A DNA stretch of 64,000 nucleotides from Clostridia bacterium (lineage in GTDB: Bacteria; Bacillota; Clostridia; Christensenellales; Borkfalkiaceae), in assembly GCA_029066845.1 (NCBI GenBank), contig JAIEFR010000004.1:14241-78240 (forward strand). Reading direction: 5' to 3'. The notes under the pieces are model-generated. The model was given only the letters and a program-made list of their open reading frames with translations, searched no databases and was not told the origin of the DNA. The position numbers and the translations under genes are program-made. Shown here in pieces: positions 55,409 through 64,000 of this stretch (the stretch's first letter is position 1; every line of letters starts with the position of its first letter).

Positions 55409-55460
55409 AGTGTGCGTAAATAAGAATACGCAAATGCTATGTAAAGAGTGGGTATAATAA

Positions 55461-55949
55461 GTGCTCTGTCAGAATTGTAGAAAACGCGAAGCAACTGTAA
55501 ACCGTGTGGAAACGGTGGGCGGCAAGTCTTGCTCGCAGCATCTTTGCGCCATATGCGCGAACGAGCTGTTCGGCGACTTTGAAAACGAAGTTGCCAACGC
55601 TATGCTTTCCGGTCTTTTCGACGGCTTCGAGCCCGAGGATAAGGTCTGCCCCGGATGCGGTATGACCTTTACCGAATACGAAAGGAGCGGTCTTTTGGGC
55701 TGCCCCAGCTGCTACGACTATTTCAACGAGGAGCTTCTTCCCTACATAGCCCGCATACAGGGTAAGACCGTGCACGTGGGCAAGGGCGGCGGAGTGTATA
55801 CCTCCGAGCACGACTTGCGCCTTAAGCTTTCTTCCCTGCAGAACGCAATGGAGCAGGCGCTTTCCCGCGGCGACTACGCCGAAGCGGGCAGAATAAACGA
55901 GCATATGAACGCGCTCAAAAAGCGCAACACGGGGGCGCGGAGATGGTAG
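55461..55949 (+). CDS. mcsA: McsA-like zinc-finger UvrB/UvrC-motif protein
   Basis: LCQNCRKREATV..LCAICANEL; CPGCGMTFTEYERSGLLGCPSCYDYF; C-terminal UVR-like helix. Confidence 0.88.
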   Translation: MLCQNCRKREATVNRVETVGGKSCSQHLCAICANELFGDFENEVANAMLSGLFDGFEPEDKVCPGCGMTFTEYERSGLLGCPSCYDYFNEELLPYIARIQGKTVHVGKGGGVYTSEHDLRLKLSSLQNAMEQALSRGDYAEAGRINEHMNALKKRNTGARRW

Positions 55950-56959
55950 ATTTCAAGCTCGGCACGGTAATGGCGTCGCGCATACGACTTGCGCGCAACC
56001 TCAACGGTTATCCCTTTCCCGCACGTCTGCGCAGCGCAAGACAGGCAAAGGAAATAATCCGCTCGGTCTCCGCGGCAATAAACAAGGTTGACGAATTCCG
56101 CCTGTACTATATGGACGGCATATCCGAAGACGACGCGTTAAACCTTGTGGAAAACAGACTTATAAGCCCCGCGCTTTTAAACACGCCGTCGCGTTCGGCT
56201 GCGCTCATCAACGAAAAGTGCGATATATCCATAATGATAAACGAGGAGGACCACCTCAGGGAGCAGTGCATTTCGAAGGGAATGTCCCTGCGCCCCGCGT
56301 ACGAGCTTATGTCCTCCAAGGACAGCCTCATTGCCCGTTCCATACCGTTTGCCTACGACGAGCAGCTGGGCTATCTCACCGCGTGCCCCACAAATCTCGG
56401 CACGGGGCTGAGGGCTTCGGTAATGATGTTCCTGCCCGCTCTTGAACTGGGCGGCGTAATGCCCGACGTCATCAAGAGCGTAACCCGTCTGGGGCTTACC
56501 GTGCGCGGCGCGTACGGCGAAGGCAGCAAGGCGAAGGGCTATATATATCAGGTCAGCAACGAGGTGACTCTGGGCGTGACCGAGGAAACGATAATTTCGC
56601 AGGTCGAATCGGTTGTATCCAAAATCGTGGAGATGGAGGCGAGCGAGCGCAAGCGGCTCAAGGGCTGTGCGGGTGCGCTAATACTCAAGGACAAGTGCCT
56701 GCGCGCCTACGGCTTGCTTACCAACTGCGCGCTTTTAACAAACAGCGAGCTGGACGCTCTCTGCGCGGACTTAAAGCTGGGCGCGTGCCTGGGCTTTCTC
56801 AACGTCAGCGACATAGCGGCGGTAGACGACCTTATGCTTCAGATGAAGCCTTCAAACCTCAACGCGCTTGCGGGCAGAACGCTGGAAACGCAGGAGAGGG
56901 ACGCATACCGCGCGCAATACTCGTCCAAAAAGATAGCAAGCTGGGTAACGAGGGGCTGA
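55943..56959 (+). CDS. mcsB: Protein arginine kinase McsB
   Basis: MASRIRLARNLNGYPFP; CPTNLGTGLRASVMMFLPAL; VRGAYGEGSKAKGYIYQVSNEVTLG. Confidence 0.93.
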   Translation: MVDFKLGTVMASRIRLARNLNGYPFPARLRSARQAKEIIRSVSAAINKVDEFRLYYMDGISEDDALNLVENRLISPALLNTPSRSAALINEKCDISIMINEEDHLREQCISKGMSLRPAYELMSSKDSLIARSIPFAYDEQLGYLTACPTNLGTGLRASVMMFLPALELGGVMPDVIKSVTRLGLTVRGAYGEGSKAKGYIYQVSNEVTLGVTEETIISQVESVVSKIVEMEASERKRLKGCAGALILKDKCLRAYGLLTNCALLTNSELDALCADLKLGACLGFLNVSDIAAVDDLMLQMKPSNLNALAGRTLETQERDAYRAQYSSKKIASWVTRG

Positions 56960-56999
56960 TTAAAGCGGCAATTCAAAACTAATTAGGAGAGATAAAAGA

Positions 57000-59513
57000 G
57001 TGGAATTTCAAAGATTTTCACGCAATCTGCAAAAGGTGCTTTCGGTTTCGAGGGAGGTAACCGCCTCGCTTGAAATAAGCTATATCGGCAGCGAACACAT
57101 AGTGTACGCAATGCTCTGCACGCCCGATTGCATAGCGGGCAAAATTCTTGCTTCGCTGGGCGTAACCGAGGAGAGCTACAGGCGTTTCCTCGTCAAGGCG
57201 GTAGACCACCGCTGTACCATAAACGGCTTCACGCCGCGCACCAAGCATATGCTGGAGCAGGCAAAGGATTTCGCGCTTGCCTATAACGAGGACGGACTTG
57301 CCGGCACCGAGCATCTTTTATATGCGGTCAACCAGTCGCCCGACTGCCTTGCCATCTACATCTTAAAGGCTCTCGGCGTGAGTATGTCCGCGCTTTCGGC
57401 AATGCTCGAACAGGCGATTTCCGGCGACATAGACGATTTTGACGACGAGGATTATTCCTCGGGCTATACTTCGTCTTTCGAAAGATTTTCCGCCCACCAG
57501 CCGCAGGGCAAGGAGGAGCGCAAGAGCGACAGAAAGAGCGAGCGCAAGAACGACTCCGCTTTGGACGAAAACGTTTTGCAGTACGGCACCGACCTCACCG
57601 CAAAGGCGAAGGAGGGCAAGATCGATCCCGTCATCGGCAGAAAGAAAGAGATTGACAAAATTATTCAGGTGCTTTCGCGCCGCACCAAGAACAACCCCGT
57701 GCTCATAGGCGAGCCCGGTGTAGGTAAATCGGCGGTAGTCGAGGGGCTTGCGCAGGCGATAATCAACAACGAAGTGCCCGACCTTTTAAAGGGCAAAACG
57801 GTGTTCTCTCTCGACCTTTCCAGCTTGGTTGCAGGCGCAAAATACCGCGGCGATTTCGAGCAACGTTTAAAGGATGCAATCAACACCATAAAGACCAACG
57901 GCAACGTAATACTGTTCATAGACGAAATTCACCTTCTCGTCGGCGCGGGCGCGTCGGCGGAGGGCAAGATGGACGCGGCTAACATTTTAAAGCCCCTGCT
58001 TGCCCGCGGCGAGTTGCAGACGGTGGGCGCAACCACGCTTGACGAATACCGCAAATATATCGAAAAGGACGCGGCTCTGGAACGCCGTTTCACTCCCGTG
58101 CAGGTCGAAGAGCCGACGGTGGAGGACACGGTAGAAATTTTAAGGGGCTTGCGCGACAAGTACGAAGCGCACCACAAAGTCGCTATTTCGGACGAGGCGA
58201 TAATCGCCGCCGCAACCCTTTCGGACAGATATATCACCGACCGTTTCCTTCCCGACAAGGCAATCGACCTTGTTGACGAAGCGGCTTCGCGCGCGCGCCT
58301 CAATACCTATAATTCACCGCACGAACTCACCGAGCTGGAAGAAAAGCTCAAACGCCTCACCTACGAAAAGAACAAGGCGGCGAGGGGCGAAAACTACGAT
58401 ATGGCAAAGGAGCTCGTCAACGAAATCAACGAGGTCCAGGAAAAGATAAAGGAAATCCACGACGAGTGGAAGGGCGGACAGTCCGCGCCCGCAATCGGCG
58501 CGGAGGACATCGCGCAGGTCGTAAGCGGCTGGTCGGGTGTGCCCGTCTTGAAGCTTACCGAGCAGGAGAGCGAAAAGCTTCTGCACCTGGAAGAAAATCT
58601 GCACAGGCGCATAATCGGTCAGGACGAGGCGGTTTCCGCCGTTGCAAGGGCGATACGCCGTGCGCGCGCAGGACTCAACGAAAGCGGCAAACCCATCGGT
58701 TCGTTCATATTCGTCGGACCTACGGGCGTAGGTAAAACCGACCTTGCCAAGGCGCTTGCGGAAAGTATGTTCGGCGACGAAAAACTGCTTATCCGCCTGG
58801 ATATGTCCGAGTTTATGGAAAAACATTCGGTATCCAAGCTCATCGGCGCGCCTCCCGGATACGTCGGCTACGACGACAACGCGGGCGGTCAGCTGACCGA
58901 GCGCGTAAGAAGAAAGCCCTACTCCGTAGTACTGTTCGACGAGGTTGAAAAAGCCCACCCCGACGTCTTCAACATTCTGTTGCAGATTCTGGACGACGGC
59001 AGACTTTCGGACAGCAAGGGCAGGGTAGTCAACTTTAAAAACACCATAATTATACTGACCTCCAACGTCGGCGCAAGCCAGATTAAAAAGATGTCCTCTT
59101 TCGGCTTCACCTCTGGCGAAAGCGACGGTTACGACGATATGAAGGACGCAATCGACAGCGCGTTGAAGGAGCAGTTCCGCCCCGAGTTCTTGAACCGTCT
59201 TGACGACGTAATAGTATTCCGCAAGCTCTCCAAGGAGGAGGCGGGCAAAATATGCTACAAGATAATCGAAAGCCTGCGCGTGCGCTTGCGCCAGAAGAGC
59301 ATTTCGCTTGAAATCGCACCCGACGCAATGGAAAAGCTTATCGAGGAAGGCTATTCGGAAGTCTACGGCGCGCGCCCTATGAAGCGCATAGTGCAGCGGC
59401 GTATAGAGGATAGGCTTTCGGACGAAATACTTGCAGGTCACATTCTCCCCGGCGAGCAGGTAACCGTGGGATTGAAGGACGGCGAATTTTCCTTCCGCTC
59501 CGAAAAGAAGTAA
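57000..59513 (+). CDS. clpC: ATP-dependent Clp protease ATP-binding subunit ClpC (GTG start)
   Basis: Two Clp_N repeats; [35 protein letters not shown] motif region. Confidence 0.96.
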   Translation: MEFQRFSRNLQKVLSVSREVTASLEISYIGSEHIVYAMLCTPDCIAGKILASLGVTEESYRRFLVKAVDHRCTINGFTPRTKHMLEQAKDFALAYNEDGLAGTEHLLYAVNQSPDCLAIYILKALGVSMSALSAMLEQAISGDIDDFDDEDYSSGYTSSFERFSAHQPQGKEERKSDRKSERKNDSALDENVLQYGTDLTAKAKEGKIDPVIGRKKEIDKIIQVLSRRTKNNPVLIGEPGVGKSAVVEGLAQAIINNEVPDLLKGKTVFSLDLSSLVAGAKYRGDFEQRLKDAINTIKTNGNVILFIDEIHLLVGAGASAEGKMDAANILKPLLARGELQTVGATTLDEYRKYIEKDAALERRFTPVQVEEPTVEDTVEILRGLRDKYEAHHKVAISDEAIIAAATLSDRYITDRFLPDKAIDLVDEAASRARLNTYNSPHELTELEEKLKRLTYEKNKAARGENYDMAKELVNEINEVQEKIKEIHDEWKGGQSAPAIGAEDIAQVVSGWSGVPVLKLTEQESEKLLHLEENLHRRIIGQDEAVSAVARAIRRARAGLNESGKPIGSFIFVGPTGVGKTDLAKALAESMFGDEKLLIRLDMSEFMEKHSVSKLIGAPPGYVGYDDNAGGQLTERVRRKPYSVVLFDEVEKAHPDVFNILLQILDDGRLSDSKGRVVNFKNTIIILTSNVGASQIKKMSSFGFTSGESDGYDDMKDAIDSALKEQFRPEFLNRLDDVIVFRKLSKEEAGKICYKIIESLRVRLRQKSISLEIAPDAMEKLIEEGYSEVYGARPMKRIVQRRIEDRLSDEILAGHILPGEQVTVGLKDGEFSFRSEKK

Positions 59514-59526
59514 ATAAAAGTAAATA

Positions 59527-59563
59527 AAAGCCCCGCGGCGTTCGCCGCGGGGCTTTTTTTGCG
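59527..59563 (+). terminator. Intrinsic terminator after clpC
   Basis: agccccgcggcgttcgccgcggggct + tttttt. Confidence 0.85.
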
Positions 59564-59633
59564 CTTAAATACCACAACATATTGTGTTTTATGTAAAATT
59601 TAGCACTATTTTTAAAAAATATGTCGAAAAGTA

Positions 59634-59661
59634 TTGAAATGTCAAAAATCCGTGATATAAT
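59634..59661 (+). promoter_or_regulatory. Promoter for structured RNA / leader
   Basis: TTGAAA (59634) - 16 nt - TATAAT (59656); predicted start about 59668. Confidence 0.7.
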
Positions 59662-59667
59662 ATTTAT

Positions 59668-59923
59668 GCTTAAAGATTTGAATATGGAGGAGTCCCTCTT
59701 TGACTCTTCCTGATTGTCCGTATTTTTTTATGCGGTTTTTTCCGCATAGATTTTTTCGGCAACCAAAAATTATGACTAATAACCGCAACAAACCTCAGGG
59801 GCAATTCGTACCCTCTTTTCCTGTGGTTATTAGTTGAATAAATTACATACGGAAATCAAATCTTTAAGCAATCGTTGAGGGTACTATTTGCGGGCAACCT
59901 TTAACGGTTGCCCTTATTTTTTT
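59668..59923 (+). ncRNA. Structured RNA (stand-alone ncRNA or riboswitch-like leader), class unassigned
   Basis: Closing stem gcttaaagatttga (59668-59681)/tcaaatctttaagc (59856-59869), nested stems ggaggagtc/gactcttcc, tccgtat/atacgga, tatgcgg/ccgcata, ctaataaccgca/tgtggttattag, then terminator gggcaacctttaacggttgccc + T-rich tract. Confidence 0.7.
59892..59923 (+). terminator. Intrinsic terminator of structured RNA, upstream of SD of 59946 gene
   Basis: gggcaacc tttaac ggttgccc ttattttttt. Confidence 0.8.
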
Positions 59924-59945
59924 AGCCCGCAAAGGAGTTAAGTTT

Positions 59946-62900
59946 ATGAAAATTAAACGTAAGACTTTTGTAGGGGGAATAATAGCAACGCTGTGCGCGT
60001 GCACTGCGCTAACTTTCGGCGCGGTGTTTAACTCGTCTGCAGCGACGGGTGCCGAAGCACTGGCGGCAGGAGCTAACGACAAAGTAATTCAGCTTACGCT
60101 TGACAGCACTAACCTGGCGCCGGCGGCAGACGCCCAAGGTAAAATGTTCAGCGGAGAAGGTCTTGCACAGCTTTACGACGAAATACTGGGTACGACGTAT
60201 GCAAATACGGGTACTTATAATAAAGTGGAAAAGGCTTTAACCGATAGCAGTACCGCAAAGACGTGGACGAGTGTAACGCCTAATTCTCATACGGTAACCG
60301 TACCCAACGCAATCACCGCCGATGATATCCGCACCAGAAGCGGACATAACATTCAGGTAAAAATCGGCAAAACCGCGTTTGAGGTGGTTTACGTCACGCT
60401 CGACAATAGCGGGGAAGTTATCGTCACGCTTTGGCAGGCGGAAAGCACGCAGAAATCTTACTGGGCAGGCGACGCCTCGGGTACTGCCGGTTCCTCTGTC
60501 AACACTAACAGAAATAATAACGCAACTACCCGCCCCGGTAACGTTTACGGCAACAGCTTTATCCGCGCAAAAATGCTTGGACAGGGCGGCACCTGGGATG
60601 CGTTCTCTGGAGGGGATAAACCCTCTTCCCCGCAAAGTGCGGCTACGGTAGGCGCTTCCACAAGCACGGTTTACGCAGCTTTGTGGAACAGTATGACCAC
60701 GGGCAATTTAGCGCAATACATAGATACTCCTTTGCAGGTAAAATATCAGGAAATTCAGTCTTACTCTTTGTACCGCAAAGCAACCGCAAGCGGCTCGGTT
60801 AGCTCGGGTCACGAGACGTCGGGTAAAATGTGGTGGGCGTATACTCTTCCCGGCGACGCGTACGGTGTGCCGTTTGACGAATGGTATGCTTGTCCTACGA
60901 ATTACTACTGGAATCCGAACGTAAATACGGCGTACGGCGGCAACGGCTCGAATCCGATTTCCGGTCAGGATCAGTGGAAGAACGATAAAATATGGCTTCC
61001 TTCTATAACTGAAACGGGACATAACGGCATTGCCGAAGTTGGTTCAACAACGTATATAAGCGGACTCTGGGGTCTGGATAACAATCAGCGCAGAAACGAC
61101 AGCGGCTCAACTCCTTCTACAATGACGCAGACGTCGGACTCGACAAGCATTTCCTGGCTACGTTCGGGGCTTGCCAGCAATACGCAGCTGGCTTATGGAC
61201 TTGGCGGTAGCGGTGAGAATAGAAGCGCTTATACTTCTTGTACTTTAGCGGTTCGTCCCGCATTGCACTTAAATCTTAAAAGAGCGGCGGCGGCTTCCGG
61301 CACAAGCGGTGCCGATTACGAAACGGTAAATATACCTCAGAGCGGTTCTATCACATATAACGCAAAGGACTACACCAAGCTTTCGGACGTTGTTGCGCAG
61401 GTAAAGACCGAAGTGCAGACGGCAAATCCCAGCGCGGCAGACCCCACGCTTTGGTATGAAGAAGGCTATCACAAGCTTGACGTCGGGACGGCAAGCAGTC
61501 AATATCTTTCGAACAGCGACTCGGCTGTTGCATACAAGGTGGAGTATACCCAGCAGGGCAAAACCACTGCCGAAAGTCCCCAGACCTCGTTCAAGATAAG
61601 GGACGCGGGTACTTATAAAATAACCTGTAAATTGACTGACCCCGCAAAGTACCGCTGGCGTGACCCGTCGGACGGTTCGGTGGACGCGGACGGTACTAAG
61701 CAGCAGACCTTTAACATAACCGTCAAACAAGCCGAGCTGAAATACACCTGGGCGAACGACTCTTCAATGACGGGTGCAAGCTGGTCAAAGGATTTCGATA
61801 AGTCGTTTATAGACGGCAACCCGGCTACGGGAAACGCGCCGTGGGTATATCTCGATTACACTCTTTTGAACGGTGACTCCGCAAAGGATACCGATACGTC
61901 GGGCGGTGCAGGCGGCACCGTTGCGGACAATAAATATCCGTATATCGTCTTGAAGTTTGTTGAAAAAGTAAACACCTACGGTGACGCGGATATAACTGCG
62001 GATAACGTGCGCACGCGCATTACCAACACAAAGGGCACCAATTATCCCAAGGAGGCGCAGACCTACACCGTAACGTTTACAGACAGCAACAAGGATACGG
62101 GCAACTATAAACTTGTGCCCGACACGGGCGAAAGCGCGTCGCGCGACTATACCATAAATAAAAAGAAGATTACGGCACCCAGCACGCTTGCCGCACTGGA
62201 ATATTCGGGCACGGAGCAGTCCTTCAACGTAACGCAGTACGATAGCGGCGTTATGGAATACGGTACGCTTGCAGGCACAACCTTTACGGCAGCCGCTACG
62301 CCTACGGATATGACCGCCGCAACGACCAGCGGACTTGTATTGAAGGCTACAAAGGTAGGAAAGTACAAGGTAGCTTTCAGACCTATCACTTCCAAAGACA
62401 GCAGCAATAACGACGTTATCCGTAACTACGAATGGCAGACCAACGCTACGGGCAGTAACGTGCTCGAAGTGGAGTACGAAATAAAGGCTAAAACGCTGGA
62501 ATTCGATTTCGTATCCAGCGCGGACAACGGCACGTTCACAATCAAGACCGACACGACAGGCAAGGTAACGGTAAGCTTTAAAAACGGCAAGGGACCCGTT
62601 GACGACGAGCACGGCAATCCCGAAGCGGTAGAGGCGGAGTTATTCTATTATTATGATACCGACGGCGTGGCAACTGCGGCGGTTAACCCCGGCGCTACCT
62701 GGAACGAAATTTCGTTTGCCGACCTCAAAGATAACCACGGCGTTCATAACACGGGTGACTACACCATAGGCGTACGTTTGAAGAGTGGCGTTGCGGCAAA
62801 TGCCAACTACACCATAGACACCACCGCGGCGGCGACGTACACTAAGGGTATCACCATTAACGCGGGTGAGGCAGGTATTGACGACTTGAAGCTGACCTAC

Positions 62901-64000
62901 AAGGACAGTACGATGGGTTCAAACGACCCGTTGCAGCCGTTGACAGCAGGCGACTTAAAATACGCGTTAGATTCTAACGGCGACCCCGTAGCTTACTTTC
63001 CGCAGCTCGATTTCGACAACACTATTTTCGAAATGGTGGGAACGCCTACGTATACGCTGGCGGACGGAAGCAATCCTTCGTTTGCGGGTGGCTTGACCGC
63101 TGCGGGCAAAGTGACCGTTACCGTTGGTATACGAATCAAGGCTAACGAACAGGCGACCAATAAAATGCCTGCAAACGGAAGCTATAAGGGCAGCAAGTTT
63201 GCAAGCTACGACAGAATCAGCGACACCGAAGCAACGGTTACTTTCGAGTACACCATCGACAAGATGGAAATCGATACGTCAGTGTTCAAGCTGCAGTACA
63301 GCTACGACCAGAGCAACTGGAAGGACTTTGCTACTGCGGAAAATAAAGTGGAGTTTGCAAGCGCGACTATATACGTGCGCATTGACCCCACGAGTTTGGC
63401 TCCTGCAAGCGCGGGCATAAGCGTAATGTTCGGCACCAAGCAGTATGCCGAGGGCAAGAACAAAGGGTCTTACACCGCGGGAGCGGATTTCACGCTTACC
63501 AATAATGATAACTTCGCTATTTCGAGCACGACCTACAACTGGGAAATCACCAACAAGCAGATTAACGTTACCAACTGGGTACCGGGCGATTTCAAGATTG
63601 ACGGCGTTGAGCGTATCGGCGAGATTATGGTCATCAACGGTCATAAGGACCTTTACGACAAGGGCGTTATAGAGTACGTTTATACTTGGAGCGCAATGGA
63701 CGGCACCAACGGATCGGGTACGGGCGAAACCGAGCTTGCGAAAATATTCGCAGTGGCAAGCCCCACCAACCAGGTTACCGTTACCGCAACCGTACAGTTG
63801 AAAGCGGGTGTAAGCGGCACTTACGATTTGTCGGGAGCTACGTTAACCTCGCTGCCGTTTGCGGTGGGTGACGCCAAGTCAACTGCTACGATAACAAACG
63901 CGGGCAGTGCTGAATACGGCAGTGTGAATGAGAGCGCGTTCGGCGTTAAGGTAGAGGCGGACGGCGAAAATCTTCCCGCAACCAACCCGCTTACGCAGGC
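59946..64000 (+). CDS. Giant secreted/surface protein with DUF6273-like and MBG/Ig-like repeats; 3' end outside window
   Basis: aaaggagttaagttt SD, ATG 59946; signal peptide MKIKRKTFVGGIIATLCACTALTFGAVFNSSAA; SWLRSGL...AVRPALHLNL; ITYNAKDYTKL..., MBG-like units; frame open to base 64000 (absent from ORF list because it has no stop in window). Confidence 0.85.
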   Translation, partial: MKIKRKTFVGGIIATLCACTALTFGAVFNSSAATGAEALAAGANDKVIQLTLDSTNLAPAADAQGKMFSGEGLAQLYDEILGTTYANTGTYNKVEKALTDSSTAKTWTSVTPNSHTVTVPNAITADDIRTRSGHNIQVKIGKTAFEVVYVTLDNSGEVIVTLWQAESTQKSYWAGDASGTAGSSVNTNRNNNATTRPGNVYGNSFIRAKMLGQGGTWDAFSGGDKPSSPQSAATVGASTSTVYAALWNSMTTGNLAQYIDTPLQVKYQEIQSYSLYRKATASGSVSSGHETSGKMWWAYTLPGDAYGVPFDEWYACPTNYYWNPNVNTAYGGNGSNPISGQDQWKNDKIWLPSITETGHNGIAEVGSTTYISGLWGLDNNQRRNDSGSTPSTMTQTSDSTSISWLRSGLASNTQLAYGLGGSGENRSAYTSCTLAVRPALHLNLKRAAAASGTSGADYETVNIPQSGSITYNAKDYTKLSDVVAQVKTEVQTANPSAADPTLWYEEGYHKLDVGTASSQYLSNSDSAVAYKVEYTQQGKTTAESPQTSFKIRDAGTYKITCKLTDPAKYRWRDPSDGSVDADGTKQQTFNITVKQAELKYTWANDSSMTGASWSKDFDKSFIDGNPATGNAPWVYLDYTLLNGDSAKDTDTSGGAGGTVADNKYPYIVLKFVEKVNTYGDADITADNVRTRITNTKGTNYPKEAQTYTVTFTDSNKDTGNYKLVPDTGESASRDYTINKKKITAPSTLAALEYSGTEQSFNVTQYDSGVMEYGTLAGTTFTAAATPTDMTAATTSGLVLKATKVGKYKVAFRPITSKDSSNNDVIRNYEWQTNATGSNVLEVEYEIKAKTLEFDFVSSADNGTFTIKTDTTGKVTVSFKNGKGPVDDEHGNPEAVEAELFYYYDTDGVATAAVNPGATWNEISFADLKDNHGVHNTGDYTIGVRLKSGVAANANYTIDTTAAATYTKGITINAGEAGIDDLKLTYKDSTMGSNDPLQPLTAGDLKYALDSNGDPVAYFPQLDFDNTIFEMVGTPTYTLADGSNPSFAGGLTAAGKVTVTVGIRIKANEQATNKMPANGSYKGSKFASYDRISDTEATVTFEYTIDKMEIDTSVFKLQYSYDQSNWKDFATAENKVEFASATIYVRIDPTSLAPASAGISVMFGTKQYAEGKNKGSYTAGADFTLTNNDNFAISSTTYNWEITNKQINVTNWVPGDFKIDGVERIGEIMVINGHKDLYDKGVIEYVYTWSAMDGTNGSGTGETELAKIFAVASPTNQVTVTATVQLKAGVSGTYDLSGATLTSLPFAVGDAKSTATITNAGSAEYGSVNESAFGVKVEADGENLPATNPLTQ

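Noticed and set aside
58314-59441. 375-aa minus-strand ORF antisense to clpC
   Set aside because: Low-complexity Arg/Val/His-rich shadow translation; plus strand is unambiguous ClpC.
59711-59860. Hammerhead-ribozyme-like pieces (ctgattg ... ggaaatc) in the structured RNA
   Set aside because: Core is CUGAUUG rather than CUGANGA and the GAAA/cleavage-site geometry does not fit.
61785-62612. Minus-strand ORFs in 60237-63644
   Set aside because: All lie antisense to one long open plus-strand frame from 59946 with signal peptide and repeat domains.
1-64000. CRISPR arrays, tRNA or rRNA genes
   Set aside because: No spaced direct-repeat array and no recognisable tRNA or rRNA sequence seen by eye; tRNAscan/minced would be decisive.

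Overview
Chromosomal window from a spore-forming (spo0A-bearing) Firmicutes/Clostridia-like bacterium. Most of it is ordinary core genome: spo0A with an upstream HD-GYP/HPt/hybrid-kinase operon, malic enzyme, tilS, GGDEF, a gyrB/gyrA-type topoisomerase pair, secA, prfB, tsaD, ileS, feoAB, two RluA-type pseudouridine synthases and mcsA-mcsB-clpC. It also has several secreted or membrane-anchored proteins of unknown function. Four things stand out. (1) An AT-rich island of about 8.2 kb (about 15324-23550) sits inside a short prophage remnant. It is bordered by copies of a CCTATGAAAAGTCTAAA-type repeat and encodes no visible recombinase. It carries an HTH + C5-methyltransferase + GHKL-ATPase operon and a Type II Thoeris-like module (TM-Macro effector plus two TIR-like proteins). 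(2) A single 1083-aa ORF (48214-51465) fuses a YhhN/lysoplasmalogenase domain, an iron-type alcohol dehydrogenase and an ALDH3-type fatty-aldehyde dehydrogenase, a coherent lysoplasmalogen/fatty-aldehyde pathway in one polypeptide. (3) A highly structured RNA (59668-about 59923) has a 14-bp perfect closing stem and its own promoter and terminator, upstream of a giant secreted protein that runs off the window. (4) The phosphorelay next to spo0A has a pseudo-receiver with an Asp-to-Glu change. All assignments come from reading the sequence and ORF translations; no database search was run.
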